41,853 nt of DNA from JADKIH01 sp043747595 (GTDB lineage Bacteria > Bacteroidota > Bacteroidia > AKYH767-A > 2013-40CM-41-45). Positions 1 through 8,927 of the stretch are shown here, one piece after another. The stretch covers positions 1 through 41,853 of the forward strand of contig JAYTOX010000109.1 of the NCBI GenBank assembly GCA_043747595.1. Direction: 5' to 3'. A program made the position numbers and the translations under genes. Positions within the stretch are counted from its first letter, which is position 1. Each line of letters starts with the position of its first letter. The notes below the pieces were generated by a model that was not told the DNA's origin, did not search any database, and was given only the letters and a program-made list of their open reading frames with translations.

Positions 1-18
1 GTATTTTGAGTTTTGGTT

Positions 19-276
19 TCACTCTACTGGCAAGAATGCCGTAGTGGTTAGTTGATAGAGATACGAATTAATTTCATCGGCGCTTACCAAATGTGGTACG
101 CGCGAGAAATGCAAAGACAGATGGGCAAGATTGCGACCGTAATTAGTGATAAGGCTAGAGCTGTTTTGATCGATCACAACTCGTTCAATGAACTTTGCAT
201 ACGCATCTCTGAAACCCGGCACAACATTCTGTGCTTGTTGCACAATGGTGTAATACTCTTTTTTCTTAAAGGTCAT
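19..276 (-). pseudogene. Truncated tyrosine recombinase / integrase N-terminal fragment
   Basis: The 85-residue minus-strand frame reads like the N-terminal SAM-like, core-binding domain of Bacteroidota site-specific integrases that accompany IS91-type elements. The segment ITNYGRNLAHLSLHF and the following SADEINSYLYQL fit the helical DNA-binding bundle. The family continues for another 200 or so residues into the catalytic domain with its R-H-R-Y residues. Here the frame stops after TTTAFLPVE, so no catalytic part is encoded. It is therefore a remnant, perhaps cut by a later rearrangement just left of position 19. The overlapping plus-strand frame at 52-354 is its shadow. The family call rests on remembered sequence resemblance only. 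Confidence 0.5.
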
Positions 277-359
277 AACTCAAGATTTAATTGGTTTGAG
301 TTTGTGAACCGAAAAAGATATATTTACGGCAATATTACTTTCACTGGCTATTGAAGGTT

Positions 360-530
360 TAGTTCAACATCAGCTTAATACAACGGCTAATTCACTTGGC
401 GCAAAAAGCCGGCGCTCCAAAAAATAAATGTGTACGTTTTACGCCATGCAAATTACTACCTTCGATCCTACCCCGCCATTGCATTAAGCCCTACCCGATA
501 GCGGCAAGAAATTAAAGCAAAATAAAACAA
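360..530. other. GC-richer non-coding patch beside the integrase remnant
   Basis: This stretch has no open frame of note and is visibly richer in G+C than its surroundings, with GGCGC, GCCGGCGC and CCCCGCC clusters. It contains short inverted GC motifs such as GGCGC and GCGCC-like pairs near 398-416. It lies between the integrase fragment and a methyltransferase gene. It may be the recombination-site remnant of a mobile element or gene cassette. That is inference from composition and position; no canonical attC core could be assigned. Confidence 0.25.
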
Positions 531-538
531 ACTTCAAT

Positions 539-1180
539 ATGGATGAAGCCAAGAAATTAAATGACGTTAACAGAGCAAGATGGAATGACAGATACAGTCA
601 GGAAGAGTTTGCTTATGGCGAAGAGCCCAATAATTATTTTAAAGATCAATTGTCAAAATTACCTACTGGGACCATCCTTTTTCCGGCCGAAGGAGAAGGT
701 CGAAATGCCGTTTATGCTGCAAAAGTTGGCTGGACTGTTTCAGCTTTTGACATAAGCAATGAAGGGAAGAGAAAAGCAATACGACTAGCAGAAAAAAATA
801 AAGTAACCATAGACTACAAGGTTGGCGAATTGGAAACATTAAATTATGCGTCGGAGCAATTTGATGGAATTGCATTAATTTACGCGCACTTTCCAGCCCA
901 AATTAAATCGCTCTACCATAAATCGCTCGACAAATATTTGAAGAGCAATGGAACGATTATTTTTGAAGCGTTCAGCAAAAAGCACATTGACTATGTAAGC
1001 GCCAACGAAAAAGTTGGTGGCCCAAAAGACATTGATACATTATTTTCAATTGAAGAAATAAAATCGGACTTTCCGAATTATGAAATTATTGAATTAGCAG
1101 AAAAGGAAATTGAATTAAACGAAGGGCTTTATCATAACGGGACCGGATCGGTGATCAGATTTGTTGGGCGTAAAAAATAA
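539..1180 (+). CDS. Class I SAM-dependent methyltransferase, TehB-like
   Basis: The 213-residue cytosolic protein has a class I Rossmann methyltransferase fold. Motif I is the segment FPAEGEGRNA at about residues 48-57, a variant of the usual LELGAGEGRNA in which Gly-x-Gly-Arg-Asn is kept. An acidic motif II follows near AFDIS (about 68-72), and motif IV is near FDGIALIYAHFP. The short C-terminal sheet ends in a TGSVIRFVG strand, as in TehB-type and thiol or tellurite methyltransferases. The substrate cannot be told from sequence. The ATG at 539 gives a family-typical length. It stands alone, downstream of an integrase remnant, so it could be a horizontally acquired cassette gene. Confidence 0.8.
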   Translation: MDEAKKLNDVNRARWNDRYSQEEFAYGEEPNNYFKDQLSKLPTGTILFPAEGEGRNAVYAAKVGWTVSAFDISNEGKRKAIRLAEKNKVTIDYKVGELETLNYASEQFDGIALIYAHFPAQIKSLYHKSLDKYLKSNGTIIFEAFSKKHIDYVSANEKVGGPKDIDTLFSIEEIKSDFPNYEIIELAEKEIELNEGLYHNGTGSVIRFVGRKK

Positions 1181-1501
1181 GGCGCGAAAAAGATTATTTG
1201 ATAGTATAGCAAGGGTTAAACAGAACTATGGCATTTCGTTTTTTCGGAAGCCGTCTTTATCGTCAATTTAGTCTAGTTTATTTAAAGCCCTCTTCTTTTT
1301 ATGAAATTGATCTTCTGCTTTTCTGGAAGGAATGGTATAGTAATTTTTTGAAAACGGGACACTTTTAGGAATAAGATTGTAAAGCACTTTTTGATAATTG
1401 GGAGTAAAGTTATTTGAGGCCGCGATAACTTTACTGTCATTGAAATGGGATTAGAGGTAAAGTGTAGTATTACTTTTATCTTCAACGGCAGGCCAACAAT
1501 C

Positions 1502-1531
1502 TTGTACCTTTCCGTTAAAAATTTAACTTTG
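1502..1531 (+). promoter_or_regulatory. Bacteroidota-type promoter upstream of the 1545 gene
   Basis: A TTG (-33 element) at 1502-1504 is followed after 19 bases by TAACTTTG at 1524-1531, a perfect match to the TAnnTTTG -7 consensus of Bacteroidota. Transcription would begin about 7 bases downstream, close to the ATG at 1545, giving a very short leader. Confidence 0.6.
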
Positions 1532-1544
1532 GCAAAAAATAGTT

Positions 1545-2336
1545 ATGGAGACTCACGCTCACCACTTACATAAGGCACCGGGAAAACATTTCTGGCATTA
1601 TTTCTTTGAGTTCTTCATGCTCTTTCTTGCGGTGTTCTGCGGATTTTTAGTAGAAAATTTTAGAGAAGACAGAGTAGAAACACATCGCGCAAATGAACTT
1701 GCCAAGAGTTTTTATTCAGAACTAAAAAATGATTCTACCATAGCAGTTTCAAAAATACCGAATCGGATTAAAGAGGAGAACGCATTAATTTATTTAGGAG
1801 AATATTTTAAAGACAGCAGTCTTACGAATGTATCAAAAGCCTTTTCAATTAATTTTCTGTATGGAATTTATTTTCGTTCGCCTTCGCTTTTTGAACCCAG
1901 GACAGTAGTTCTCGATCAATTAAAAAATTCGGGATCGTTGCGTTATTTTAAGAATGATAAATTACAAAAGCTCATCGGCGATCTTTCAATAGCCATTCAT
2001 AGTATTAACGATAGGCAGCAGTTAGAGTCGCAAGTAAGATCGCAATACATTAATCCATTTATTTTAAATCATTACGATTACGATTTTGAAACAAGCTTGA
2101 CCAATAATAATGAGTTAGATATATTTAGTGCCATTACAGAATATGAAAAAAATACAGAGTGGATACCTTTTCATTTTCATGGCATGGCAAAGTTCGATAA
2201 AGAAGAAGCAATTAATTTAATGGGATTTTTTGGTAGAGCAGGGCTATCTAGTACTCGAAGAGTTCATTTTAAGAAATACATGGAAGTAAATGCAGAATTG
2301 CTGAACGTGTTGCGGAATGAATATCATCTTGAATAA
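1545..2336 (+). CDS. His-rich-headed single-pass membrane protein, paralogue of 20358
   Basis: A 263-residue protein of unknown function. It starts with a His-rich cytosolic head (METHAHHLHK), followed by one hydrophobic segment at about residues 18-38 (EFFMLFLAVFCGFLVEN) that ends in a conserved ENFRED turn. The rest is a mostly helical domain. It is a clear paralogue of the protein at 20358-21287: both share FFMLFLAVF.GF..EN.RE and a later [FL][DE]Q[IL]KNSG.LRYFKN motif at about two-fifths of the length. A distant relation to DUF6090-type membrane proteins is possible but not established. A strong TAnnTTTG promoter lies just upstream. Function is not assigned. Confidence 0.75.
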   Translation: METHAHHLHKAPGKHFWHYFFEFFMLFLAVFCGFLVENFREDRVETHRANELAKSFYSELKNDSTIAVSKIPNRIKEENALIYLGEYFKDSSLTNVSKAFSINFLYGIYFRSPSLFEPRTVVLDQLKNSGSLRYFKNDKLQKLIGDLSIAIHSINDRQQLESQVRSQYINPFILNHYDYDFETSLTNNNELDIFSAITEYEKNTEWIPFHFHGMAKFDKEEAINLMGFFGRAGLSSTRRVHFKKYMEVNAELLNVLRNEYHLE

Positions 2337-2413
2337 ATTTTGGTTGAATTATGTTGAGGTGATTGCCAAGTTTTATTTTATTATAGAAATTATTTTTTGA
2401 AAAAAAATTGAAC

Positions 2414-3826
2414 ATGAAAAATATTTTAGCTTTAATTTGTTTTCTAACATTTTTTCTAGCGGCATTTGCGCAAAATAATAATGACAGTATAAAATCAACG
2501 TTAGCTAATAATAAAAACTCGCTCCAGCGTTTTACAGCTACCATAAAATATTTAGAGACGATAGACTCTTATGCCAGCAGTAATGTTGATTCGGCTATTG
2601 CAATTGATTTGCTTCAAATAGCACAGCAATATAAAAACGATTCGTTACTTGCAATAAGTTACGATTGGATAGGTTATTATTTCTCATTATTTAAAGGGGA
2701 TAATACAACAGCATTGGAATATTATTTTAAGGCCCTTCCGCTTGCAGAAAAGTTTAATGACAAGAGAAGAATAAGTTCATTGTATTTTGATATAAGCACT
2801 GTTTATTTTTCCTTAAAAAATATAGATGAGTTTTTAAATTTCACTAGGCTAGGCGGAGAAAATCTTCCAGATACATCATCTCCCAAATATGATTATATGC
2901 TTGTGCAATTTCAAAGGAACATGGGGAATGCTTTTTTTGAAAAAGACCGATTGGATTCTGCGCTCTTCTATGCACAATTGTCAGTACAAACAGCAGCACG
3001 CTTAAAGTTGCCCCTTTATAAACTTCAAACATTAAGTTTAGAGGCAATTATTTATGCTAAGATGAATGAAATCGAATTGGCGAATATTTATTTTAATAAA
3101 GCGCAAAGCATAGCCGACTCGATGAGTTTGAGAAAGGACGTATTTTTTAAGAGGCATATACCATTTCTAATTTTGAATAATAGAATGGAAGAAGCGAAAT
3201 TGGAAACAGAAAAATTTTGGGAATTCACAGAAAATACACAAAATTTAAATTTTAAATTATTGGCAGCAGGCATTAAGAAACAAATGTTTGATAAGTTGAA
3301 TCAAATCGACAGCGCGTATTATTATTCAAAAATAGAATCGACTACTAGAGATTTAATTTTTAATCAGAATAGTCAGAACACAATTCAGGCGTTGGCATTT
3401 AAAGAGCAGTTGCGTTTAATAGAAGAGACGGCAAAAAAAGCGGAGGCAGAGCATCAGAGAAAACAAGACATTCAATTTGTATTAATAGCTTTAGGCATAA
3501 TTACGTTTGTGCTATTATTTTTTCTTTTGAGTCGCAGCATCGTGGTCACAGAAAAATGGATTTCATTTTTTGGAATACTAGGATTGTTGATCGTATTTGA
3601 ATTTATTAATTTACTTATTCATCCGTTTTTAGAAAACGTAACGAATCATTCTCCATTGTTAATGTTAGCGGCACTAGTTGCACTTGCATCGCTTCTGATT
3701 CCATTACATCATCGCATAGAAAAATGGATTAAAGAAAAAATGACGGCTAAGAATAGAAACATACGATTGGATTCGGCTAAGCGAACAATTGAAAAGCTGG
3801 AAGGGAATGCTAGGAATATTAGTTAG
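2414..3826 (+). CDS. Secreted/membrane TPR-repeat protein with C-terminal membrane segments
   Basis: The protein is 470 residues when started at the ATG at 2414; a TTG two codons earlier is less likely. It opens with a signal peptide ending AAFAQ (residues 1-20). An all-helical region of tetratricopeptide-type repeats spans about residues 40-320, with SYDWIGYYF, ALEYYFKALPLAEK and LYFDISTVYF typical of TPR helices. A charged coiled-coil stretch sits around 330-352 and three hydrophobic segments near 354-376, 382-405 and 414-433. The layout resembles Bacteroidota sensor proteins that carry periplasmic TPRs, but there is no histidine-kinase or DNA-binding output domain; the chain ends in a short basic helix. 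It may be a sensor half or a truncated relative. Its 77-base separation from 1545-2336 would allow co-transcription. Confidence 0.8.
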   Translation: MKNILALICFLTFFLAAFAQNNNDSIKSTLANNKNSLQRFTATIKYLETIDSYASSNVDSAIAIDLLQIAQQYKNDSLLAISYDWIGYYFSLFKGDNTTALEYYFKALPLAEKFNDKRRISSLYFDISTVYFSLKNIDEFLNFTRLGGENLPDTSSPKYDYMLVQFQRNMGNAFFEKDRLDSALFYAQLSVQTAARLKLPLYKLQTLSLEAIIYAKMNEIELANIYFNKAQSIADSMSLRKDVFFKRHIPFLILNNRMEEAKLETEKFWEFTENTQNLNFKLLAAGIKKQMFDKLNQIDSAYYYSKIESTTRDLIFNQNSQNTIQALAFKEQLRLIEETAKKAEAEHQRKQDIQFVLIALGIITFVLLFFLLSRSIVVTEKWISFFGILGLLIVFEFINLLIHPFLENVTNHSPLLMLAALVALASLLIPLHHRIEKWIKEKMTAKNRNIRLDSAKRTIEKLEGNARNIS

Positions 3827-3962
3827 CGAATTCGGAAGGAATGGATATAAAGGCCTATTCGGAATTATATTAATTAATATGGATGATAGCTTTAGATAAT
3901 AATTCGGAATTTAAAATTAAAACGCAATCGATTGATTATTGTATAAAAACTTGTAACCTAAA

Positions 3963-5270
3963 ATGAAAAAACCGATAATTTTATTTATTTCAATTCTTCT
4001 CACAACAATATTCACACGAGCGCAAATTCCAAATCCCACTTTAGTTGGTTACTGGCATAATTGGAATGATGTTAATGCACCTTACATTCAACTTGACCAG
4101 ATAGATTCGAGGTACAATATAGTAGATGTTGCCTTTGCAGTACCCCAGTTTGGAACAGATTACAAAATGGAATTTATTCCCGATCAAGTGACACCTTCAA
4201 CACTGATCAATCAGATTCAAACGATGCAAAGTTTGGGTAAAAAAATAATTATTAGTATGGGCGGTGCAAGTTCGCCCGTTTCATTAGACAATATTTCTGA
4301 ACGCGATACATTTATAAGTACGATGAACAGCATTATAAATACGTACGGTTTTGATGGAATAGATATCGATTTTGAAGGCTCGTCGGTATCAATTTCGGGA
4401 GGAACAATTTCTGCTCCTACTGATGTAAAAATTATCAATCTTATTGATGCAATAAAACAAATCATGAGCGATTATTATTCGCTTCATTCAAAACGATTGA
4501 TGCTTACGATGGCCCCGGAAACAGCATTTGTTCAAGGGGGCATGTCGGCCTATTCAGGAATATGGGGAGCATATTTACCGATCATAAATGCCTTTCGTGA
4601 TTCCATTGAGTTATTGCATGTTCAACTTTACAACAGTGGAAGTATGTATGGCATAGATGGAAATGTATACACACAAGGGTCAGCCGATTTTATTGTAGCA
4701 ATGACAGAAGCTGTGATTCATGGATTCACTACGGCAGGTGGAATATTTTCAGGGCTACCAGCAAGTAAAGTTGCAATTGGATTACCGGCTTGTTCAAATG
4801 CGGCCGGTGGCGGATTTGCAGATACGGCTACAGTGAAAGCAGCGCTTGATTATTTAAGAGGTAACGGCGTGCAACCCGGTGCTTATACATTAGCACAACT
4901 TGGTGGATATCCCACACTCAGAGGAATGATGACGTGGTCGATTAACTGGGATGCAGTCAATACTTGTGCAACATCAAATCAATACGCAGAAAATTTTGAA
5001 AATATTTTCGGTGTACCAACATCTGCTTCTATGATGTCGAAGCAAAATGCCGTTGAGGTTTACCCAAATCCGGCGGACGAATTTATAGTTCTAACTAATT
5101 TCGATTTTAATGGAAGAAATAAAATTGTAGAAGTTTACAATTCATTTGGGAAAATAGTATTGAAACAACTTGTTTGTATAGAGAATCAAAAAATAAATAT
5201 TTCCGAATTGCCGAGTGGAATTTATATGATTAAGGCACAAAGTGAAATCAGGAAGTTTATTAAGTCATAA
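3963..5270 (+). CDS. GH18 chitinase-like glycoside hydrolase with T9SS sorting domain
   Basis: A 435-residue secreted enzyme, predicted to hydrolyse chitin or a related N-acetylglucosamine polymer. The signal peptide (residues 1-20) ends TRAQ. The GH18 barrel begins with LVGYWHNWND; the beta-3 motif is IIISMGGAS (about 95-103). The catalytic signature DxxDxDxE is intact as D131, D134, D136 and E138, the last being the acid/base. MTMAPET and the HVQLYNSG strand follow as in family members. The last 70 or so residues form a T9SS type A sorting domain starting at VEVYPNPADEF, so the enzyme is exported through the outer membrane and probably surface-anchored or released. A decayed paralogue lies at 18503-18886. 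The gene stands alone. Confidence 0.92.
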   Translation: MKKPIILFISILLTTIFTRAQIPNPTLVGYWHNWNDVNAPYIQLDQIDSRYNIVDVAFAVPQFGTDYKMEFIPDQVTPSTLINQIQTMQSLGKKIIISMGGASSPVSLDNISERDTFISTMNSIINTYGFDGIDIDFEGSSVSISGGTISAPTDVKIINLIDAIKQIMSDYYSLHSKRLMLTMAPETAFVQGGMSAYSGIWGAYLPIINAFRDSIELLHVQLYNSGSMYGIDGNVYTQGSADFIVAMTEAVIHGFTTAGGIFSGLPASKVAIGLPACSNAAGGGFADTATVKAALDYLRGNGVQPGAYTLAQLGGYPTLRGMMTWSINWDAVNTCATSNQYAENFENIFGVPTSASMMSKQNAVEVYPNPADEFIVLTNFDFNGRNKIVEVYNSFGKIVLKQLVCIENQKINISELPSGIYMIKAQSEIRKFIKS

Positions 5271-5965
5271 ATATTTTTTAAAAAATGCAAGCGTAGGTTA
5301 TACTTTTAGGTAGAAATAAATGGGAACATGAGAATTGAGGGAAATAGTTGAATAATTTTAGAGGAGCAGTATTGTTTTGAATAAATGTGAAATGATTACC
5401 CAAAATTATTTTAGAGAAAAGTAAAAATTTACTTAAAGAAAAGTTCGGCATTCTATTTTTAAAAGCGAACATTTGCATCGACAGAAAAACAATAACATAT
5501 CCGGTTTATTGTTAACAAGCGAGACATAGAACAGTTATTTATATCGAATAAATTTGTTTTTAATTTAGCTAAGAGACTTGAGGTTTACTGAGCAAATTGT
5601 TTTAATTTTTGCATTACGAACTTCTATTTTTATTCTCGACCCTCGACCTTTAATATTCCCAAAACGAAATGCCAATAGCAAATTTTATCTGCCGAATTTC
5701 GATTAATCATTCAAGTATTAAACTCGCAAAGTCGTTTTGCACTTTAAAGTAAATTCACTAATATTGTGAGAGCGGTAACAAGCAACTGTGAAAGATTTAA
5801 CCTTGAAAATTACTTGAAAAAAATCCCAAGAAATTTGCAGAGAAAATTTTTACCAAAGAAGTTGTGCGAGGCAATCATTAGAAGAATAAAAGCAAAAGTT
5901 GTGTGAGGCTAACCATTACATGACATGTTTATTAAAACTCCAAAGCAAACTAACAGTAATTCTAT
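5271..5965. other. Long intergenic region, no gene recognised
   Basis: About 700 bases of AT-rich DNA. The longest minus-strand frame (5278-5478) has no recognisable protein features and no convincing ribosome-binding site. A short imperfect direct repeat occurs near the right end. No RNA gene or coding remnant was recognised. Confidence 0.5.
5861..5918 (+). repeat. Imperfect 20-bp direct repeat
   Basis: GTTGTGCGAGGCAATCATTA at 5861-5880 recurs at 5898-5918 with a C-to-T change, one inserted base and one further change. The two copies start 37 bases apart, roughly 50-100 bases upstream of the 5966 gene. It could be a regulatory repeat or a replication-slippage product. Confidence 0.4.
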
Positions 5966-6391
5966 ATGAACGTAAAAGAACAAATAAAAGAATACATTGC
6001 CAGTCAAGCTGAACAAAAACGTATCGACATGCAAGTGTTACATAAGCTAATACATCAAATGTTACCGAAAGGAAAACTATGGTTTTTAGATGGCAGGAAC
6101 AGCGAAAATAAAATTGTTGCTAATCCAAATATAGGATATGGAGTACAAACTATTAAATATGCCGATGGATCAACAAGAGAGTTTTATCAAATTGGTTTAA
6201 GCGCAAACAAAACGGGAATCTCTGTTTATATACTAGGCCTCAAAGATAAGACGTACCTAGCCAAAACGTTTGGAAAAAAACTTGGCAAGGCAAGCGTAAC
6301 CGGATATTGCATTAAGTTTAAATCGTTAGCTGAGATTAACATTGAAATATTGGAAGCTGCAATACAATCCGGCTTTGATGGAAAACATTGA
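5966..6391 (+). CDS. DUF1801-family protein
   Basis: A small cytosolic protein of 141 residues with the DUF1801 (YdhG-like) alpha/beta fold. It has an N-terminal helix pair, the PNIGYGVQTIKYADGSTREFYQIGLSANKTGISVYI core and the closing LGKASVTGYCIKFKSLAEINIEILEAAI segment, in which the G...CIKFK...D/E-I-N pattern is typical. The biochemical role of the family is unknown. A second, more canonical member is at 29039-29458. The ATG at 5966 is the only sensible start. The gene appears monocistronic. Confidence 0.75.
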   Translation: MNVKEQIKEYIASQAEQKRIDMQVLHKLIHQMLPKGKLWFLDGRNSENKIVANPNIGYGVQTIKYADGSTREFYQIGLSANKTGISVYILGLKDKTYLAKTFGKKLGKASVTGYCIKFKSLAEINIEILEAAIQSGFDGKH

Positions 6392-6478
6392 CAATAAGAT
6401 TAACAATTTCTAAAGAATAAAAATTGACGAATCGGTTTCAGAAACCAAACCAGAGACTTGTGCAACTACAAGACATAG

Positions 6479-6643
6479 TGCAATATTTACATAACATTAG
6501 TATTCTTGCTTCATCAACTTTTTTTTACAACAGCAATAGTAACATGGATCAGCGCATGGATTTCCGGAGTTTTATTTATTTTGGTCGCATTAATTTGGTT
6601 AATTCCCGACTCACGAATAGAAAGAGTTATTAAAGATGAATAA
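6479..6643 (+). pseudogene. C-terminal remnant of a TMEM175 (DUF1211) family channel
   Basis: A frame running from just after a TAG (6476-6478) to the TAA at 6641-6643 encodes a hydrophobic helix followed by AWISGVLFILVALIWLIPD and then SRIERVIKDE. This matches the last transmembrane helix and tail (WISxxLYxLVALMWLIPDRRIEK) of bacterial TMEM175 potassium-channel-like proteins. The preceding helices are absent, no start codon is present, and sequence upstream is not recognisable in any frame. It is the decayed 3' end of a gene about 600 bases long. The identification is by remembered family signature. Confidence 0.6.
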
Positions 6644-6810
6644 TGAAGAAAATAAGTGAAATCGTCGCATTACCTCAACGTATTTTTGCGCTTTATTTTT
6701 TTTGAAACCAAATAAAGTCGCGCTCCTTCAAAGTTGTCCTAAACAACATCTTCTATTATGTTTTTCCTTTGCGTTTAATCGAAAAATCCTTGATTAAATA
6801 AGTGAAAAAG

Positions 6811-6835
6811 GTTTTACAGATAAATTCTGTAAAAC
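6811..6835. repeat. Perfect 9-bp inverted repeat
   Basis: GTTTTACAG (6811-6819) and CTGTAAAAC (6827-6835) flank a 7-base AT loop. On the minus strand the stem is followed by CTTTTTC, so it could work weakly as a terminator in that direction, but no minus-strand gene is nearby. The surrounding 6644-6953 shows no other feature. Confidence 0.4.
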
Positions 6836-6953
6836 AATAGGAAAAGAATTTTTGTATCAAAAAAAATGTATAAAGGAGCTTATGTTTTATTATTTACAAC
6901 ATCGTACGTTAATTCACAATTTTATTTTAAAAATTTAAATTATTAAAGGTGTG

Positions 6954-7014
6954 AATCATGTAAATTATTTCAAAAATCATGTAATGATTTTCGATAAGAA
7001 GATGATGAAATTTG
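6954..7014 (+). promoter_or_regulatory. Direct-repeat operator plus -7 element (site A, oxidoreductase gene)
   Basis: Two identical 10-mers AATCATGTAA lie at 6954-6963 and 6975-6984, 21 bases apart start to start. Exactly 22 bases after the second copy comes GAAATTTG (7007-7014), which matches the TAnnTTTG -7 consensus except for the first base. The same geometry recurs at three other genes in the window. It predicts a start near 7021 and a leader of about 136 bases before the ATG at 7157. The layout is that of a LytTR-type activator site, centred near -52. Confidence 0.65.
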
Positions 7015-7156
7015 ATTCTTTTAAATTAGGTTTTTAATTTAATTAAAATAAAATCGATGACTTTCCAAAAACCGGGTAAGGTTCACTCGTAAAGCCTAAT
7101 TGTATTTAGAAATATGCATCCTAAAGAATAGAAATAATCGAGTCTTAAAGTAAGAA

Positions 7157-8158
7157 ATGAAAATCAAACAAATTATTTTGGTATCTAGACCTAAAGGCTC
7201 TCCAACACTAGAAAATTTTAAAATCGAAGAGATTGAATTACCGCTTCTAGGTGATGGAGAAGTATTGTTGGAAGGCATGTATTATTCAGTTGATCCATAT
7301 ATGCGTGGGCGGATGAATGATGTTAAATCGTATGTGCCACCATTTGAAATAGGACAGCCATTAAATGGTGGCGTAGTTGCCAAAGTTATTGAAAGCAAGA
7401 CGAGCATTTTTAAATGTGGCGATATCGTTACCGGAAATTTGCCTTGGCAAGAACAAATAGTTGTAGCGGGAAAATATATTAGAAAAATTGATACAGCCAT
7501 AGCTCCTGCAAGTTACTATCTCGGTATTTTGGGTCTTACGGGACTTACAGCATTTTTTGGATTGGTACATATTGGTAAGCCCAAAGAAGGAGAAACTGTT
7601 GTGGTATCAGGCGCCGCAGGTGGAGTAGGTACGATTGTAGGACAAATTGCAGCTATTCAAGGATGCAATGTAGTTGGCATTGCAGGTTCTGATGATAAAA
7701 TAAAATTGATAAAAGAAGAGTTTGGATTTAACGAAGCCATCAATTATAAAACAACTTCTAACATGAAAAAGACTATAGCAGAAGTTTGCCCTTCTGGCGT
7801 GGATGTTTACTTTGATAATGTAGGAGGCGAAATTTCAGATGCAATTATTAGCAATATTAATTTTCACGGAAGGATAGTTTTGTGCGGACAGATCTCATTA
7901 TACAACAGCATTGAAACACCGATTGGCCCTAGACTGCAACCATTATTATTAACAAGAAGCGTATTAATGCAAGGGTTTATAGTGAGCAATTTTCAAGCTG
8001 AATTTCCGGAGGCCATTCAACAATTGGCAGCATGGGTAAAAGAAGGGAAGTTAAAATCTATAGAAACAATAGAGCATGGATTCGAGAAACTACCACAATC
8101 GTTACTTGGTTTATTTAAAGGTGAAAATACAGGAAAGATGATTGTGAAAGCACAGTGA
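7157..8158 (+). CDS. MDR-superfamily NADP-dependent oxidoreductase (CurA / prostaglandin-reductase-like)
   Basis: A cytosolic enzyme of 333 residues in the zinc-free leukotriene B4 dehydrogenase / CurA / YfmJ branch of the medium-chain reductases. These reduce the carbon-carbon double bond of alpha,beta-unsaturated ketones and aldehydes with NADPH. The N-terminal GroES-like domain carries YYSVDPYMRGRM (about 42-53), diagnostic of the branch. LGLTGLTAFFGL and the Rossmann motif SGAAGGVGTIVGQIA (about 150-164) follow, then DVYFDNVGGE and GRIVLCGQIS. No catalytic or structural zinc ligands are seen. It likely detoxifies lipid-peroxidation products. It sits under operator site A; the next gene begins 36 bases downstream and may be co-transcribed. 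Confidence 0.9.
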   Translation: MKIKQIILVSRPKGSPTLENFKIEEIELPLLGDGEVLLEGMYYSVDPYMRGRMNDVKSYVPPFEIGQPLNGGVVAKVIESKTSIFKCGDIVTGNLPWQEQIVVAGKYIRKIDTAIAPASYYLGILGLTGLTAFFGLVHIGKPKEGETVVVSGAAGGVGTIVGQIAAIQGCNVVGIAGSDDKIKLIKEEFGFNEAINYKTTSNMKKTIAEVCPSGVDVYFDNVGGEISDAIISNINFHGRIVLCGQISLYNSIETPIGPRLQPLLLTRSVLMQGFIVSNFQAEFPEAIQQLAAWVKEGKLKSIETIEHGFEKLPQSLLGLFKGENTGKMIVKAQ

Positions 8159-8193
8159 TTTCGAAAATAAAATATTAACCAACGATAAAAATT

Positions 8194-8580
8194 ATGAAAA
8201 TGAAAACAATAAAAAAACTTGGTATTTGGATGGATCATGCAAGTGCTCATTTAATGCCGTTTACGAATCCTATGATAACAGATATTGTAGTTTCTGAATT
8301 TACTTATGAAGAAAAAGAAAAGACCCTACAAAAAGGTGAAAGCATAATGCACAACAAAGAGCAGCAATTGCAGAATTCTTATTATAAAAAGTTAGGAGAG
8401 TCTATTATAAAGTACGAGGAAGTTTTATTGTTTGGCCCAACAAATGCCAAAGTAGAGCTGTTAAATGTTTTAAAATCAAATATGCAGTTCGATAAAATTA
8501 AAATCGAAACAATGCAGGCAGATAATATGACCGAAAATCAAGAGCATGCATTTGTGAAAGACTATTTTTTAAATCGTTGA
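8194..8580 (+). CDS. Small conserved protein, possibly of the eRF1/host-attachment-like fold
   Basis: A 128-residue soluble protein. The opening KKLGIWMDHASAHLM and the closing LLFGPTNAKVELLNVLKS ... FVKDYF resemble the first and last strands of small proteins related to the bacterial eRF1/Pelota-like (baeRF or host-attachment) superfamily. That relation is a guess from the GIWMDH and GPxxAKxEL patterns. The middle is a charged coil (EEKEKTLQKGE). The ATG at 8194 is taken as the start, with a second at 8200. It lies 36 bases after the MDR oxidoreductase gene and may share its operator-controlled promoter. The function is unknown. Confidence 0.6.
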   Translation: MKMKTIKKLGIWMDHASAHLMPFTNPMITDIVVSEFTYEEKEKTLQKGESIMHNKEQQLQNSYYKKLGESIIKYEEVLLFGPTNAKVELLNVLKSNMQFDKIKIETMQADNMTENQEHAFVKDYFLNR

Positions 8581-8927
8581 TTGGAAAACTGGCGCAGTAG
8601 GTGGTATCAAAAGTAAGTGAATACATATTAGAGAAGAGATTACTAATACTGAAATTAAATTGGTATCTAAATACAATGGATTTCCAAAAATGGAGGAAAG
8701 CAACCGAACCCGTGATACAATATAGCAGTAAGAAAATAGCCAACAGCACTAGAAGTTGAAATGTTAAAAGAACAGGTACGATTTATCGTAGGTTGATGGA
8801 ATCTAATATAAATAGCATTTAAAAATATGGAAACAGGAACAACAAGGGAACGATTCATAAATTTAAATTTAGTTTCATTTTGAACGAAAGAATAAAAAAT
8901 AATTTGAACACGAAAGAAAAGCATAAG
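8581..8927. other. Intergenic region without a recognised gene
   Basis: AT-rich stretch between the 8194 gene and operator site B. The frame from ATG 8676 soon hits stops, and the minus-strand frames (8498-8749, 8667-8933) lack any recognisable features. It might hold decayed coding sequence, but no homology was apparent to me. Confidence 0.4.

Noticed and set aside
6424..6633. 69-codon plus-strand frame
   Set aside because: Shadow frame of the TMEM175 remnant, which reads in a different frame with clear family motifs.
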